Shown in pieces: positions 23,482 to 32,641 of a stretch of DNA of 64,000 nt (position 1 is the first letter of the stretch; every line of letters begins with the position of its first letter). A program made the position numbers and the translations under genes. The notes beneath the pieces were generated by a model. That model made no database searches and was not told the origin of the DNA. It saw nothing but the letters and a program-made list of their open reading frames with translations. Source of the stretch: Verrucomicrobiota bacterium. GTDB lineage: Bacteria > Verrucomicrobiota > Kiritimatiellia > CAIQIC01. The DNA lies in NCBI GenBank assembly GCA_004321905.1, contig SCQF01000028.1, positions 1-64,000 on the forward strand, written 5' to 3'.

Positions 23482-24285
23482 CTAATTGTGATTTGTGGTC
23501 GCTTGCAAGAGGAAATTATGAATACGGTCGGTTTCAACATACGGACAGAATAATTTACAGACCGATTCACCAATAGAGCGTGATGTAGGATCCATTTCGG
23601 TATTGTCAGGATCAAATACCATAGCAGGCAACAAGTTAGGTATGGAGTCGCATAGATCGCCCCAACGAAACCCCCATTGTTCCATATAAGAGACAAGATT
23701 GGTTCGACGACTGACAACTTCTAATGCGACGGGATGAGCGATGTCGGCATAAAAATCAACCCGGATTTGTTTCTCAATGTGGCCATTAAGCTTAAGCCCA
23801 CGCTGTGGTGTGATTTTATGTTCTTGAAAAACTTTGGCCACTGTTTCTTGAGCCACATTCAATGTTTTAGGACTCGGTTCATAGAGATAAAATAAATGGG
23901 CAATACTCACGAGCCCTTCTGCAAACAGTTGTATATCCACACCGGTAAGCGGAAAGTGAATCTCACGGAACAACTCCCAACCGTCGCGCTGCAACTGGAA
24001 AGCTTTCATACGCTCTGAAAGCACATGAGAAACCGCACTTGACTCCACATTCTGACCAGTTCCTACCAGCCAATGTAATGTTCGTCCGTGATCAGAAACG
24101 CGAAAGTAACCCGGCGTTAATTGCTGAAACTCTAAAACAACTTGCCAGCCGTCGGGATAACAGAGAGGCACAGCCAAAGCCACACCACTTTTTGTGATGG
24201 TAATCTCCAACACATCATTCCAAAAAGATTGTAAGACTTTTCGAATGACTTCAGGTTGGAGCAAAGTGTGTTTCTCGTTGTTCAC
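23482..24285 (-). CDS. DUF1828-like protein of unknown function
   Basis: The N-terminal part of this 267-residue protein (GVALAVPLCYPDGWQVVLEF, then GYFRVSDHGRTLHWLVG at about residues 33-72) follows the DUF1828 pattern of a small beta fold with an RxSDxGxT motif. The C-terminal half (IRVDFYADIAHPVALEVVSRRTN) recalls the DUF1829 partner region. No catalytic triad is evident. The gene is visibly AT-richer than its neighbours and overlaps the next gene upstream by 4 bp. This suggests a horizontally acquired two-gene unit, possibly defence- or toxin-related, which is inference only. Confidence 0.5.
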   Translation of the reverse strand: MNNEKHTLLQPEVIRKVLQSFWNDVLEITITKSGVALAVPLCYPDGWQVVLEFQQLTPGYFRVSDHGRTLHWLVGTGQNVESSAVSHVLSERMKAFQLQRDGWELFREIHFPLTGVDIQLFAEGLVSIAHLFYLYEPSPKTLNVAQETVAKVFQEHKITPQRGLKLNGHIEKQIRVDFYADIAHPVALEVVSRRTNLVSYMEQWGFRWGDLCDSIPNLLPAMVFDPDNTEMDPTSRSIGESVCKLFCPYVETDRIHNFLLQATTNHN

Positions 24286-24737
24286 AGCAAGCGATCTCCA
24301 AACGCTAAGTCAATATTCCATAATTTTGCCGTCTTTCGAATAAAGTCATCAAAATCAACAGGCGAGAAGTTAAGCAATGGTTCATGCTTGTTATAATCAA
24401 AATCTGTGGTGGGTAAGTTTGGATCAAGTATATTTTGATGCCAGCCGGGCGGAATTCGATGGGTGTAAAAATGCCTACGCCCAACCGCACAATACCCAAC
24501 GCCTCGCACACGTTGAGCAGCAAGCAATAAATTGGACTCCGAACCTTCTACTAAAGAATAATCATGCGTTTTTACGATATAACGCAAATCCACAAAAGGC
24601 CCATCCATGAGTTCTAAGTCGGTATCCAACTTGCCACCACGTCCATTTGATTTTATTTCCGCTGTTTCACCATCTCGCAAGCATTTTGCCGCATTAATAA
24701 TTTCGCGGATTTGATGTTTGGCGTATTGGTATTTCAT
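24282..24737 (-). CDS. Unknown protein paired with the DUF1828-like gene
   Basis: I do not recognise this 151-residue protein. It is soluble, mixed alpha/beta, with a helical start (KYQYAKHQIREIINAAKCL) and a charged strand ETAEIKSNGRGGKLDTDLEL. A motif HRIPPGWHQNILDPN sits around residue 97, where His, Trp and Asn could be functional. ATG 24737 has AGAGG 8 bp upstream; the longer frame would start at GTG 24752. Its stop overlaps the DUF1828-like start (ATGA). It shares the AT-rich composition of its partner. Confidence 0.55.
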   Translation of the reverse strand: MKYQYAKHQIREIINAAKCLRDGETAEIKSNGRGGKLDTDLELMDGPFVDLRYIVKTHDYSLVEGSESNLLLAAQRVRGVGYCAVGRRHFYTHRIPPGWHQNILDPNLPTTDFDYNKHEPLLNFSPVDFDDFIRKTAKLWNIDLAFGDRLL

Positions 24738-24781
24738 ATCTAAGCCTCTCACCCTAACACGAACAGATCACGCATCGGACA

Positions 24782-25909
24782 TCAGATTTTCGTGCTAAGG
24801 CTCAGTCCAATCATCTGACCGCTGCCCTTGGTGAAATTGGATTCGAGCACGCCATCCGCCGGACGCGCGGGAATATAACGATCCAAAATCATCATATAGG
24901 TGTAGGAAAGGTCCAGCACCCAGCGCGACCAGCGATAGCCCGCACCGAGGCTGAACTCGTGCCGGTCGTTTTCCGGCACGTCATAGGCCGCGGTCTGGAG
25001 CGGAATCGGCGTCTCGTCATAGGCATAACCGGCGCGCAGCATCCACGCCTTCGTTGCCGCATATTCCACGCCCGCCTGATAACGCATCGCGTTGTTCCAA
25101 TCCTTGGAAATCACGCTCTTGCTGCCATTCTTGAAATCCACATCGAGCTTGTCATAGGACTGCCAGCCCGTATACACCGCGCCGACTTCCACCGACCACT
25201 GCGGCGCCGGCTTGACCGCGATGCCGAACGAAAACTCCTGCGGCAATTCCAGCGAACCGGACGTATCGGAGCCATCCACATTCTCGGTCACCTTGCTCTG
25301 ATAGGCCGCGCCGAGCGCGAGCCACTCCGACGGTGTATAGCGCGCACCCACATTAAAACCGTAACCGATGGCGTCGCCTTTGATTTCCTGTGCCGCGTTC
25401 TGCATCTTGAGATCGAACCACGTCGCATTGACGCCCACTGCGATGGCCAACTGCTCGTTCAATTTCAGCGCCACATCGGGATTGAACGTGTAGCTCTGGA
25501 CCTGTGCCAGATAGCCATTGCCGCGCCCCGGCCAGTCCGACGGAAATTCCGTGTCCAACCCGAACCGCGAAAACAACCCCGCGCCGAGCCACAACTGATC
25601 GTTCACCTGGTGCGTGTAGTAAGTGTGCGGCGGATACTGCCAACCCGCATCGCTGCTCGTCGTCACCCCGCCCGCGCGCACATCGGTTTTCGAGGTGACC
25701 AGCGAAACGCCCGCCATGAGTTGATCGCCCGGCAACTGCACGATGCCCGCCGGATTGTAATAAATCGCCGCGGCGTCATCCGCACGCCCCACCATGGCGC
25801 CGCCGAGCGCATCACCACGCGCGCTGCCGGCATTCAGACCAAAACCCGCGCCGTGCGCCAGCGGCGCAAAAAGCGCTGCCATGACCGAAAAAACCAATAT
25901 TTTTTTCAT
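24782..25909 (-). CDS. OmpP1/FadL-family outer-membrane transporter
   Basis: The 375-residue protein has a signal peptide (cleavage near PLAHGA-GF). The hallmark FadL N-terminal hatch follows: GFGLNAGSARGDALGGAMVGRADDAAAIYYNPAGIVQLPG. Amphipathic strands continue to a C-terminal barrel ending MIGLSLSTKI. Members import long-chain fatty acids or other hydrophobic compounds. ATG 25909 has AGGAGT 5 bp upstream. The gene ends 45 bp from the AT-rich islet. Confidence 0.92.
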   Translation of the reverse strand: MKKILVFSVMAALFAPLAHGAGFGLNAGSARGDALGGAMVGRADDAAAIYYNPAGIVQLPGDQLMAGVSLVTSKTDVRAGGVTTSSDAGWQYPPHTYYTHQVNDQLWLGAGLFSRFGLDTEFPSDWPGRGNGYLAQVQSYTFNPDVALKLNEQLAIAVGVNATWFDLKMQNAAQEIKGDAIGYGFNVGARYTPSEWLALGAAYQSKVTENVDGSDTSGSLELPQEFSFGIAVKPAPQWSVEVGAVYTGWQSYDKLDVDFKNGSKSVISKDWNNAMRYQAGVEYAATKAWMLRAGYAYDETPIPLQTAAYDVPENDRHEFSLGAGYRWSRWVLDLSYTYMMILDRYIPARPADGVLESNFTKGSGQMIGLSLSTKI

Positions 25910-25931
25910 GTCGGACTCCTTTTTCAACACT

Positions 25932-25982
25932 GTTTCCAAAGCCTGGAAAATAGAAACCGCACTTTTTCCAAATTTTGGAAAA
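25932..25982. repeat. Phased palindrome pair (32-bp spacing)
   Basis: Copies at 25932-25950 (GTTTCCAA-AGC-CTGGAAAA) and 25964-25982 (TTTTCCAA-ATT-TTGGAAAA) lie between fadL and the malic enzyme gene. The second ends 2 bp before the malic enzyme stop codon. Confidence 0.9.
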
Positions 25983-25984
25983 CG

Positions 25985-27451
25985 CTACTTCTGTTTCTTG
26001 ATTTCCGCCACCGTTTCCGTCAACGCGGCATCGAGCAGCGCCTGCGGCGGCGGCGGAATAAAACCGCTGGCAATCAATTGGTCGTGCATCCGGCGCGACG
26101 CGGCGATATCGGCGCGCGCGCGTTCATAAATCGCCTCGCGCGTTGCCGGCGCGCGCGCGACGCCATCGGCAATCGCCTGCATCGCCACATCGGCGGCCTC
26201 CTGCGGAAAAACATCGGCCTCGTCCATCGTCGGGATGATGTAGTCGGGATGGATGCCCTGCTTCTCGGCAAACGCGGCGAGCGAACGCGCGGCGGTAATC
26301 GCCATCGCGTCGGTGATCTTTTTCGCACGGACGAGCAGCGCGCCTTTCAGGATGCCGGGGAAGCCGACGGAATTATTCACCTGGTTCGGGAAATCGCCGC
26401 GACCGGTGGCCACGATGTAGGCGCCGGCCTCTTTGGCGGTATGCGGATAGATTTCCGGCACGGGATTCGCGCAGGCGAAAACGAGGCCTTTCTTCGCCAT
26501 TTTCCGCACCCATTCGGGCTTGATGACGTCCGGGCCGGGTTTGGAAAGCGCGATCAGCACATCGGCGCCGGTCATCGCTTTTTCCATGTCGCGGATGTCG
26601 GAGGGATTGGTTTTTTCGCAGATTTCCCACTTGCGATAAAAGCGCGGATCGGCTTGAACATCGGCGCGATGCCGGCCCAGCGAGTCGCGGCTATCGAACA
26701 TGACGATATTTGCGGGATCGGCGCCGGCCTGCATGATGAGGCTGACGATCGTGGTGTTCGAGGCGCCCGCGCCGTAGAAGACCATGCGCGCCTTCGCGAT
26801 GTCCTTATCGGCGACCTTGAGCGCGTTGATCAGTCCGGCGAGTGTGACGCAACCGGTGCCTTGCGCGTCGTCGTGCCACACCGGAATGTTGCACGCCTCG
26901 CGAAGTTGGTCGAGCACGCGATAGCAGTTCGGCTGCGAGATGTCTTCCAGATTGACCGCACCGAAGCTCGGTTGGAGGCGCTTGACGAATTCGATGATGG
27001 CAGCGGGATCGTGCTCGCCTTGGGCGTTGCGACTATCCATGCACAGCGCAACGGCGTCCACACCGCCGAGATATTTCATCAAAAACGCTTTGCCTTCCAT
27101 CACACCGAGGCCGCCGGCGGGACTGCAATTGCCGTCGCCGAGCACGCGCGTGGAATCGCTGACGATGGCCACGAGGTTACCGCGATTGGAGAAATCAAAG
27201 CTGGCGTCGTTATCGTCGCGGATCGCGCGTGAGACCGCGGAAACACCGGGCGTATACCACACGTTGAACCAGTTGAAGCCAAACGCGCCGACGCGCGGCA
27301 CGGTCTGCATCTTGCCGCCGTAGAAACGGTGTGCGGCAAGCGACAGCCGTTGCAACAACATCGTTTTGGCGTGGGCGCGTTGGTCGGGCGTAAAAGTTTC
27401 CGGAAAGACCTGGTCAAGATTATCGAGTTTGTTATTTAATTTTTTGCTCAC
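25985..27451 (-). CDS. Malic enzyme (oxaloacetate-decarboxylating malate dehydrogenase)
   Basis: The 488-residue enzyme converts malate to pyruvate with CO2 and NAD(P)H. Visible motifs are YTPGVSAVSRAI, SNRGNLVAIVSDSTRVLGDG, the metal-binding DIS and HDDAQGTG, and the dinucleotide-binding VFYGAGASNTTI. SKPGPDVI and CANPVPEI follow. The GTG at 27449-27451 is chosen because AGGAG lies 6 bp upstream; the longer open frame has a spurious N-terminus. It is divergent from nadE across about 118 bp. Confidence 0.94.
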   Translation of the reverse strand: MSKKLNNKLDNLDQVFPETFTPDQRAHAKTMLLQRLSLAAHRFYGGKMQTVPRVGAFGFNWFNVWYTPGVSAVSRAIRDDNDASFDFSNRGNLVAIVSDSTRVLGDGNCSPAGGLGVMEGKAFLMKYLGGVDAVALCMDSRNAQGEHDPAAIIEFVKRLQPSFGAVNLEDISQPNCYRVLDQLREACNIPVWHDDAQGTGCVTLAGLINALKVADKDIAKARMVFYGAGASNTTIVSLIMQAGADPANIVMFDSRDSLGRHRADVQADPRFYRKWEICEKTNPSDIRDMEKAMTGADVLIALSKPGPDVIKPEWVRKMAKKGLVFACANPVPEIYPHTAKEAGAYIVATGRGDFPNQVNNSVGFPGILKGALLVRAKKITDAMAITAARSLAAFAEKQGIHPDYIIPTMDEADVFPQEAADVAMQAIADGVARAPATREAIYERARADIAASRRMHDQLIASGFIPPPPQALLDAALTETVAEIKKQK

Positions 27452-27532
27452 AAGCGCTCCTGAAAATTGACGGTTTGAAATCTGCCGAGTGCCGCGCCTG
27501 CTGTCAATGACGGAGTGGCCGCGTGTTTTCCA

Positions 27533-27561
27533 TTGTTTTGGCAAAAAATAGGGATTACAAT
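27533..27561 (+). promoter_or_regulatory. nadE promoter, predicted leaderless
   Basis: TTGTTT (27533-27538), 17 bp, TACAAT (27556-27561). The ATG follows 8 bp after the -10 box and there is no Shine-Dalgarno sequence, so transcription probably starts at or within two bases of the start codon. Confidence 0.5.
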
Positions 27562-27569
27562 TTTGTCGG

Positions 27570-29309
27570 ATGAACCCATGGCACATAGCGCTGGCGCAAG
27601 TGAACACGACCGTCGGAGCGCTGGCGGCCAACGCGGGACTGCTGCTGCGCGCTGCGCAGGCCGCGGCGGCGCGCGGCGCGCAGCTCATCGCGTTCCCCGA
27701 ACTCGCGCTCTCCGGCTATCCACCGGAAGACCTCGTGCTCAAGCCACATTTCCTGGCCGATACCGCCGCGGAACTTCAGCGTTTCGCCGTCGCGCTGCCA
27801 CCGGAACCGTTGGTCATCGCCGGCTTCCCGGAAGCTGCCGACGGAAAAATTTTCAATGCGGCGGCGGTGTTGCACGGCGGAAAAATTATCGCCACCTACC
27901 GCAAGATGTTGCTGCCGAATTATGGCGTTTTCGACGAGAAGCGGCTGTTCACGCCCGGCGAAAAGCCGCTGGTGATCGAAGTCGCCGGGCTGCGTCTCGG
28001 CCTGCACATCTGCGAAGATTCGTGGATGCTGAACGGCACGCCGTGCCGCCGCCTGCGCGACGCGGGCCTGGATTTGCTGCTCAACATCTCGGCCTCGCCC
28101 TATCACCACGGCAAGCTGAAACAGCGCGAGGACGTGCTGCGCAAGATGGCCCAGAGCCTCCACGCGCCGCTCGCCTATTGCAATCTCGTCGGTGGGCAAG
28201 ACGAACTGGTCTTCGATGGCGCCAGCCTATGCCTCGCCGCCGACGGCCGCGAAATGGCACGCGCAAAACAGTTCGAAGACGACGTGCTGTTCGTTACGCT
28301 GGAACCAAGCAGAGGCGCGAAGCCAGCGCTGAATCCGGCGCAGGTTGATAGGGTTCAGACAAGCAGGGCGGTTGCTCCGAAGCGGCCGCGCTCCGGCGCG
28401 TTCGGAGAACGCGCCCTACCACAACCACCGCGCCTCGAACCCGTGCTCGACGATGTCGCCGAGGTTTATGCCGCGCTGAAGCTCGGCCTGCGCGATTACG
28501 TCGAAAAAAACCGCTTTCGCGAAGTCGTGATCGCCTTGAGCGGCGGCATTGATTCCGCGCTGGTCGCCGCGCTGGCGGTGGACGCGCTTGGCACGGCGCG
28601 CGTCCACGGCCTCACGATGCCGTCACGCTTTTCCTCGAGCGAAACGTTGAGCGACGCGCAGTTGCTCGCTCAATGCCTCGGTATTGAGTGCCGCACGTTA
28701 CCCATCGAGCGGTTGCATCAAACTTTCCTAGAAGACCTCGCGCCATGCTGGCCGGGCCGCGCCCCGGACGCGACTGAAGAAAACTTGCAGGCCCGCATCC
28801 GCGGCAACATCGTCATGGCGCTCTCGAATAAATTCGGCTGGCTGGTGCTGACCACCGGCAACAAGAGCGAAATCGCGACCGGCTACTGCACGCTCTATGG
28901 CGACATGGCCGGCGGCTTCGCCGTCATCAAGGACGTGCCGAAGATGCTGGTTTTCGAACTCGCGCGCTGGCGGAATCGGCAGAGTGCCGCCCCAGTGATT
29001 CCGCCGAGCATCATCGAGCGCCCGCCGACCGCCGAGCTGCGTGCGAATCAAAAAGACAGCGACTCGCTGCCGGAATATGCGGTGCTCGATCCGATTTTGG
29101 AACGCTACGTGGAGCGCGACTGGCCGGCGGAAAAAATCATCGCCGACGGTTACGACGCCGCGCTGGTGCGGCGTGTCATCAAGCTGGTGGACCTGAACGA
29201 ATATAAGCGGCGGCAGGGCGCGCCGGGCATCAAAATCACGCCGAAGGCGTTCAGCCGCGACCGACGCATGCCGATTACCAATCAATATCTGGAATACACG
29301 CGCGTATAA
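27570..29309 (+). CDS. nadE: Glutamine-dependent NAD+ synthetase
   Basis: The 579-residue two-domain enzyme has an N-terminal nitrilase-type glutaminase with the Glu-Lys-Cys triad in AFPELALSGYPPEDL, YRKMLLPNYGVFDE and LHICEDSW. The C-terminal synthetase has the P-loop VIALSGGIDSALVAAL around residue 324, plus TTGNKSEIATGYCTLYGDMAGGF in two segments. It makes NAD+ from deamido-NAD+ using glutamine nitrogen. The interdomain linker contains an in-frame REPIN-like insertion (28364-28419). nifA-like begins 35 bp downstream, so co-transcription is possible. Confidence 0.96.
   Translation: MNPWHIALAQVNTTVGALAANAGLLLRAAQAAAARGAQLIAFPELALSGYPPEDLVLKPHFLADTAAELQRFAVALPPEPLVIAGFPEAADGKIFNAAAVLHGGKIIATYRKMLLPNYGVFDEKRLFTPGEKPLVIEVAGLRLGLHICEDSWMLNGTPCRRLRDAGLDLLLNISASPYHHGKLKQREDVLRKMAQSLHAPLAYCNLVGGQDELVFDGASLCLAADGREMARAKQFEDDVLFVTLEPSRGAKPALNPAQVDRVQTSRAVAPKRPRSGAFGERALPQPPRLEPVLDDVAEVYAALKLGLRDYVEKNRFREVVIALSGGIDSALVAALAVDALGTARVHGLTMPSRFSSSETLSDAQLLAQCLGIECRTLPIERLHQTFLEDLAPCWPGRAPDATEENLQARIRGNIVMALSNKFGWLVLTTGNKSEIATGYCTLYGDMAGGFAVIKDVPKMLVFELARWRNRQSAAPVIPPSIIERPPTAELRANQKDSDSLPEYAVLDPILERYVERDWPAEKIIADGYDAALVRRVIKLVDLNEYKRRQGAPGIKITPKAFSRDRRMPITNQYLEYTRV
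28364..28419. repeat. REPIN-like element inserted in frame in nadE
   Basis: AGGGCG and CGCCCTAC termini match the element at 20712-20784. Inside are a perfect stem GGCGCGTTC-GGA-GAACGCGCC (28395-28415) and an imperfect TCC-loop hairpin. The translated linker is Arg/Pro/Ala-rich (RAVAPKRPRSGAFGERA), unlike ordinary NadE linkers. Confidence 0.7.
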
Positions 29310-29310
29310 A

Positions 29311-29329
29311 TTTTCCAAGGCTTGGAAAA
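29311..29329. repeat. Single palindrome element
   Basis: A perfect TTTTCCAA-GGC-TTGGAAAA begins 2 bp after the nadE stop and ends just before the CAGGAG ribosome-binding site of the NifA-like gene. Confidence 0.9.
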
Positions 29330-29343
29330 AGCAGGAGAACGCC

Positions 29344-30897
29344 ATGAGCCACACCACAACCGAAACGGAAACCAAGCGCCGGATGCAAGAGTTGACGTTG
29401 CTTTATCACGTCAGCCAGATTTTGGATCAGAGTCTGGACATGCGCGAGGTGGTCAGCCCCGTGCTGGAGTCGCTGGCCGACCACATGGACATGCGCTATG
29501 GCACGATCACGCTGCTCAATCGCAAGACGGGCGACATTTTGATCGAGGCGGCGCACGGGCTGACGCCGCAGCAGGCGCGGCGCGGACGTTATAAACTCGG
29601 CGAAGGCGTCACCGGCCAAGTGGTGCTGACCGGCAAGCCGATGGTCATCCCGAAGACCAGCGAGTCGCCCCAATTTCTCGACCGTACGAAGCGCGGCAAA
29701 CGGGCCGACACGTCATTCGTTTGCGTACCGATCAAAGTCGGTTCGGAGGTGGTCGGCGCGTTGAGTGTAGATCGAGCGTATCACCCTGAAACGGAATTAC
29801 AGGAAAGCGCCCGCCTGCTGGAAATCATCGCCTCCATGATCGCGCAAGCCGTGCGCCTGCGACGTGAAGCACAAGAGGCGCAGGAACGGCTCAGCGCCGA
29901 AAACGAACGGCTGCGCGCCGAATTGCGTGACCGGTTTCGCCCGTCGAACATCATCGGCAACTCGCACGAGATGCAGATGGTTTATGATCAAATTGCGCTG
30001 GTTTGTAAAAGCGCGGCCACCGTGTTGATCAACGGCGAAACCGGTACCGGCAAGGAGTTGGTCGCGCAGGCGGTACATTATAACAGCGACCGCGCCAACA
30101 AGCCGTTCATCAAAGCGCATTGCGCGGCCTTGCCGGAAACCATGATCGAGAGCGAATTGTTCGGACACGAAAAAGGTGCGTTTACGGGCGCCATCGCCGA
30201 GCGCAAAGGCCGCTTTGAACTGGCCAATGGCGGCACGTTGTTTCTGGATGAGATCGGGGACATCCCCGCCACGATTCAAATCAAACTTCTACGCGTGTTG
30301 CAAGAGCGCGAGTTCGAGCGCGTCGGCGGCATGAGCACGATCAAAGTCAATGTGCGCCTGATCGCGGCCACCAACCGCGATCTGCAAACGATGGTGCAAC
30401 AGGGAAAATTCCGCGAGGATTTGTTCTATCGGCTCAATGTCTTTCCGCTCTACCTGCCACCGCTCCGCAAGCGCAAGGCCGATATCGTGCTTTTGGCCGA
30501 TTTTTTTCTGGAAAAATACGCCAAGCAAAACCACAAGAACGTCCGGCGTCTCTCCAGCGCCGTGATTGACATGCTGATGAGCTATCACTGGCCCGGCAAC
30601 GTCCGCGAACTGGAAAATTGCATTGAGCGTGCGGTGGTGGTGGCCGAAGGCGAAGTGATCCACCCCTATCATTTGCCGCCGACCTTGCAGACCGCCGAGG
30701 CCAGCGGCACCGCGACCAAGGGCGATCTCAAAAGTCTCGTCAGCGCCTACGAGCGCGACCTGTTACGCGACGCTTTGAAGTCGGCGCGCGGCAACGTCGC
30801 CGCTGCCGCGCGCGCTTTGGGCACCACGCAACGCATCTTTGGTTACAAGATCCAGCTACACCAAATTGACCCTTCAAAATATAAGACCAAATTGTAA
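29344..30897 (+). CDS. NifA-type sigma-54-dependent transcriptional activator (GAF-AAA-HTH)
   Basis: The 517-residue regulator has an N-terminal GAF domain (about residues 15-170), a coiled linker, and an AAA+ domain. The AAA+ domain shows Walker A GETGTGKE, the sigma-54-contacting GAFTGA, Walker [11 protein letters not shown], and [18 protein letters not shown] Fis-type HTH follows ([23 protein letters not shown]). This is the NifA layout. No nif structural genes are in the window, while two sigma-54 promoters drive amt genes directly downstream. Control of ammonium uptake is therefore the likely job. CAGGAG is its ribosome-binding site. Confidence 0.93.
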   Translation: MSHTTTETETKRRMQELTLLYHVSQILDQSLDMREVVSPVLESLADHMDMRYGTITLLNRKTGDILIEAAHGLTPQQARRGRYKLGEGVTGQVVLTGKPMVIPKTSESPQFLDRTKRGKRADTSFVCVPIKVGSEVVGALSVDRAYHPETELQESARLLEIIASMIAQAVRLRREAQEAQERLSAENERLRAELRDRFRPSNIIGNSHEMQMVYDQIALVCKSAATVLINGETGTGKELVAQAVHYNSDRANKPFIKAHCAALPETMIESELFGHEKGAFTGAIAERKGRFELANGGTLFLDEIGDIPATIQIKLLRVLQEREFERVGGMSTIKVNVRLIAATNRDLQTMVQQGKFREDLFYRLNVFPLYLPPLRKRKADIVLLADFFLEKYAKQNHKNVRRLSSAVIDMLMSYHWPGNVRELENCIERAVVVAEGEVIHPYHLPPTLQTAEASGTATKGDLKSLVSAYERDLLRDALKSARGNVAAAARALGTTQRIFGYKIQLHQIDPSKYKTKL

Positions 30898-30903
30898 CCA
30901 ACA

Positions 30904-31000
30904 GTAATATGTATTACGTATTTGTATATATATTTAACGGATGATTCATTTTTGATTATTTTGTTTTAATTTTATATTTCATGTTTTTGTAATGTGTTAC
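30904..31000 (+). promoter_or_regulatory. Candidate activator sites and AT-rich bend region upstream of amt1
   Basis: Two related palindromes, GTAATATGTATTAC (30904-30917) and GTAATGTGTTAC (30989-31000), each followed by GT, flank a very AT-rich stretch. They lie about 30 and 125 bp upstream of the -24 box, a suitable range for an upstream activating sequence. The block GTTTTAATTTTAT followed by TGTTTTTGTA is shared with the second amt gene at 33972. Confidence 0.4.
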
Positions 31001-31030
31001 GTTGTCCCCCCGTGCTCGAACCTGCCTGTC

Positions 31031-31046
31031 TGGCATGTCGCCTGCT
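31031..31046 (+). promoter_or_regulatory. Sigma-54 promoter of amt1
   Basis: TGGCATG-TCGC-CTGCT matches the -24/-12 consensus TGGCACG-N4-TTGCW at all but two positions, with the invariant GG and GC correctly spaced. The activator gene lies immediately upstream. Confidence 0.75.
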
Positions 31047-31170
31047 AAGGCTTCTCTCGCTCCGCGGTGGTCGCGGGGCCGCTCGATACAAAATAAATCC
31101 GGGCGGGGATCAATTGCCGGGCGCGGCGCGGGAACCACGCGGCGTCGGCACAACACAAAGGACACATAAC

Positions 31171-32613
31171 ATGAAGACGAATCGGTTCTGGAAATGGGCA
31201 CTGGCCGTAGCGACGATGGCCGTCGTGACGGGGAGTGCATTCGCGCAAGCCCCGTCCGCCACATCGAACACGGCTCCGGCTGTTGCCGCTATCGCAGCGC
31301 CGCCGGTCGCGGCACCTGCCGCGGCCCCGGCGGCACCGACGCCACCCACAGCGAAGGACGTCAACTCCGGTGATAACGCCTGGGTGCTCATCAGTTCCGC
31401 CTTGGTGCTGTTGATGACTGTGCCCGCGCTGGCGTTTTTCTATGGCGGGCTGGTCCGCCGGAAAAATGTGCTGAGCGTGTTGATGCAATGCTTCATCCTC
31501 GCCTGCGTCATCAGCATTCAGTGGGTGCTGTTCGGCTATAGCCTCGCGTTCGGGCCGGACATCAAACACCTCATCGGCAATCTGGACTGGGCGTTCCTAA
31601 AGAATGTCAGCATTGACACGCCGCACTGGGATGCGGTCACCGCCAGTTCGTATGCCGGTACGATTCCGCATCAGTCCTTCATGATCTTCCAGATGATGTT
31701 CGCGGTCATCACCCCGGGCCTCATCATCGGCTCGTTCGCCGAACGCATGAAGTTCTCTGCGTTCCTGGTGTTCGCGATTCTCTGGGCGACGATCGTCTAT
31801 GATCCGGTCGCGCACTGGGTGTGGGGCAAGAACGGATTCCTCGGCCTCATGGGCGCGCTCGACTTCGCCGGCGGTACGGTCGTGCATATCAACGCCGGTA
31901 TCGCGGGTCTCGTCACGGCGCTTGTGTTGGGCAAACGCATCGGCTATCCCGACCGCATGAGCCCGCCGCACAACCTGCCCTTCGCGGTGCTCGGTGCCGC
32001 CTTGTTGTGGGTTGGCTGGTTCGGCTTCAACGCGGGTAGCGCGCTGAGCGCCGGCGGTCTTGCCACCAGCGCGTTCGTCGTCACGCATGTGGCCACGGCG
32101 GCCGCGGGCCTGACTTGGGCGCTCATGGATTGGATCTTCAACAAACGCCCGACCTTGCTCGGCGTCATCTCCGGTGCAGTCGGCGGCCTCGTGGCCATCA
32201 CCCCGGCGTCTGGCTTCGTCAACGTCATGGGCGCGATCGGCATCGGCGTGGGCGCGGGCATCCTGCCGTGGATCTTCGTCAGCATCATCAAGCCGAAACT
32301 CGGTTACGACGACGCACTCGACGCGTTTGGCGTCCACGGCGTCGGCGGCACATGGGGTGCCATCGCCACGGGTCTGTGGGCGACCAAGACGATCAACAGT
32401 GCCGGCGCGGACGGCCTCTTCTATGGCAATCCGGCTCAGCTCCTGATCCAACTCAAGGCCGTGGGCGTGACGATTGTCTATTCCCTCGTCGTCAGCTTCA
32501 TCCTGCTGAAAATCGTGGATCTCGTCATGGGGCTGCGCGCCGAGCCGCAAGCGGAGAAAATCGGTCTCGACCTCACCGACCATCGCGAAACCGGCTATAC
32601 AGTGTTGGACTAA
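31171..32613 (+). CDS. amtB: Ammonium transporter (Amt), copy 1
   Basis: The 480-residue protein has a signal peptide (ending SAFAQA), an Ala/Pro-rich extracytoplasmic tail to about residue 65, then the 11-helix Amt core. FFYGGLVRRKNVLSVLMQC, GGTVVHINAGIAGLV (first pore histidine) and DAFGVHGVGGTWGAIATG (second pore histidine) are diagnostic. It ends LDLTDHRETGYTVLD, identical to copy 2. AAAGGA lies 8 bp before the ATG. It is transcribed from the sigma-54 promoter through a leader of about 115 nt. Confidence 0.96.
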   Translation: MKTNRFWKWALAVATMAVVTGSAFAQAPSATSNTAPAVAAIAAPPVAAPAAAPAAPTPPTAKDVNSGDNAWVLISSALVLLMTVPALAFFYGGLVRRKNVLSVLMQCFILACVISIQWVLFGYSLAFGPDIKHLIGNLDWAFLKNVSIDTPHWDAVTASSYAGTIPHQSFMIFQMMFAVITPGLIIGSFAERMKFSAFLVFAILWATIVYDPVAHWVWGKNGFLGLMGALDFAGGTVVHINAGIAGLVTALVLGKRIGYPDRMSPPHNLPFAVLGAALLWVGWFGFNAGSALSAGGLATSAFVVTHVATAAAGLTWALMDWIFNKRPTLLGVISGAVGGLVAITPASGFVNVMGAIGIGVGAGILPWIFVSIIKPKLGYDDALDAFGVHGVGGTWGAIATGLWATKTINSAGADGLFYGNPAQLLIQLKAVGVTIVYSLVVSFILLKIVDLVMGLRAEPQAEKIGLDLTDHRETGYTVLD

Positions 32614-32641
32614 GCACAACCTGAATCCATAGGAGAAGAAC

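Noticed and set aside
24959-27232. 757-codon plus-strand open frame
   Set aside because: It lies opposite FadL and malic enzyme, is His/Arg-rich low-complexity sequence, has no recognisable domain and spans a palindrome pair.
27523-27546. A further palindrome copy upstream of nadE (TTTTCCATTGTTTTGGCAAAA)
   Set aside because: The arms are one base too far apart and the right arm is broken; it is better explained as the nadE promoter -35 region.
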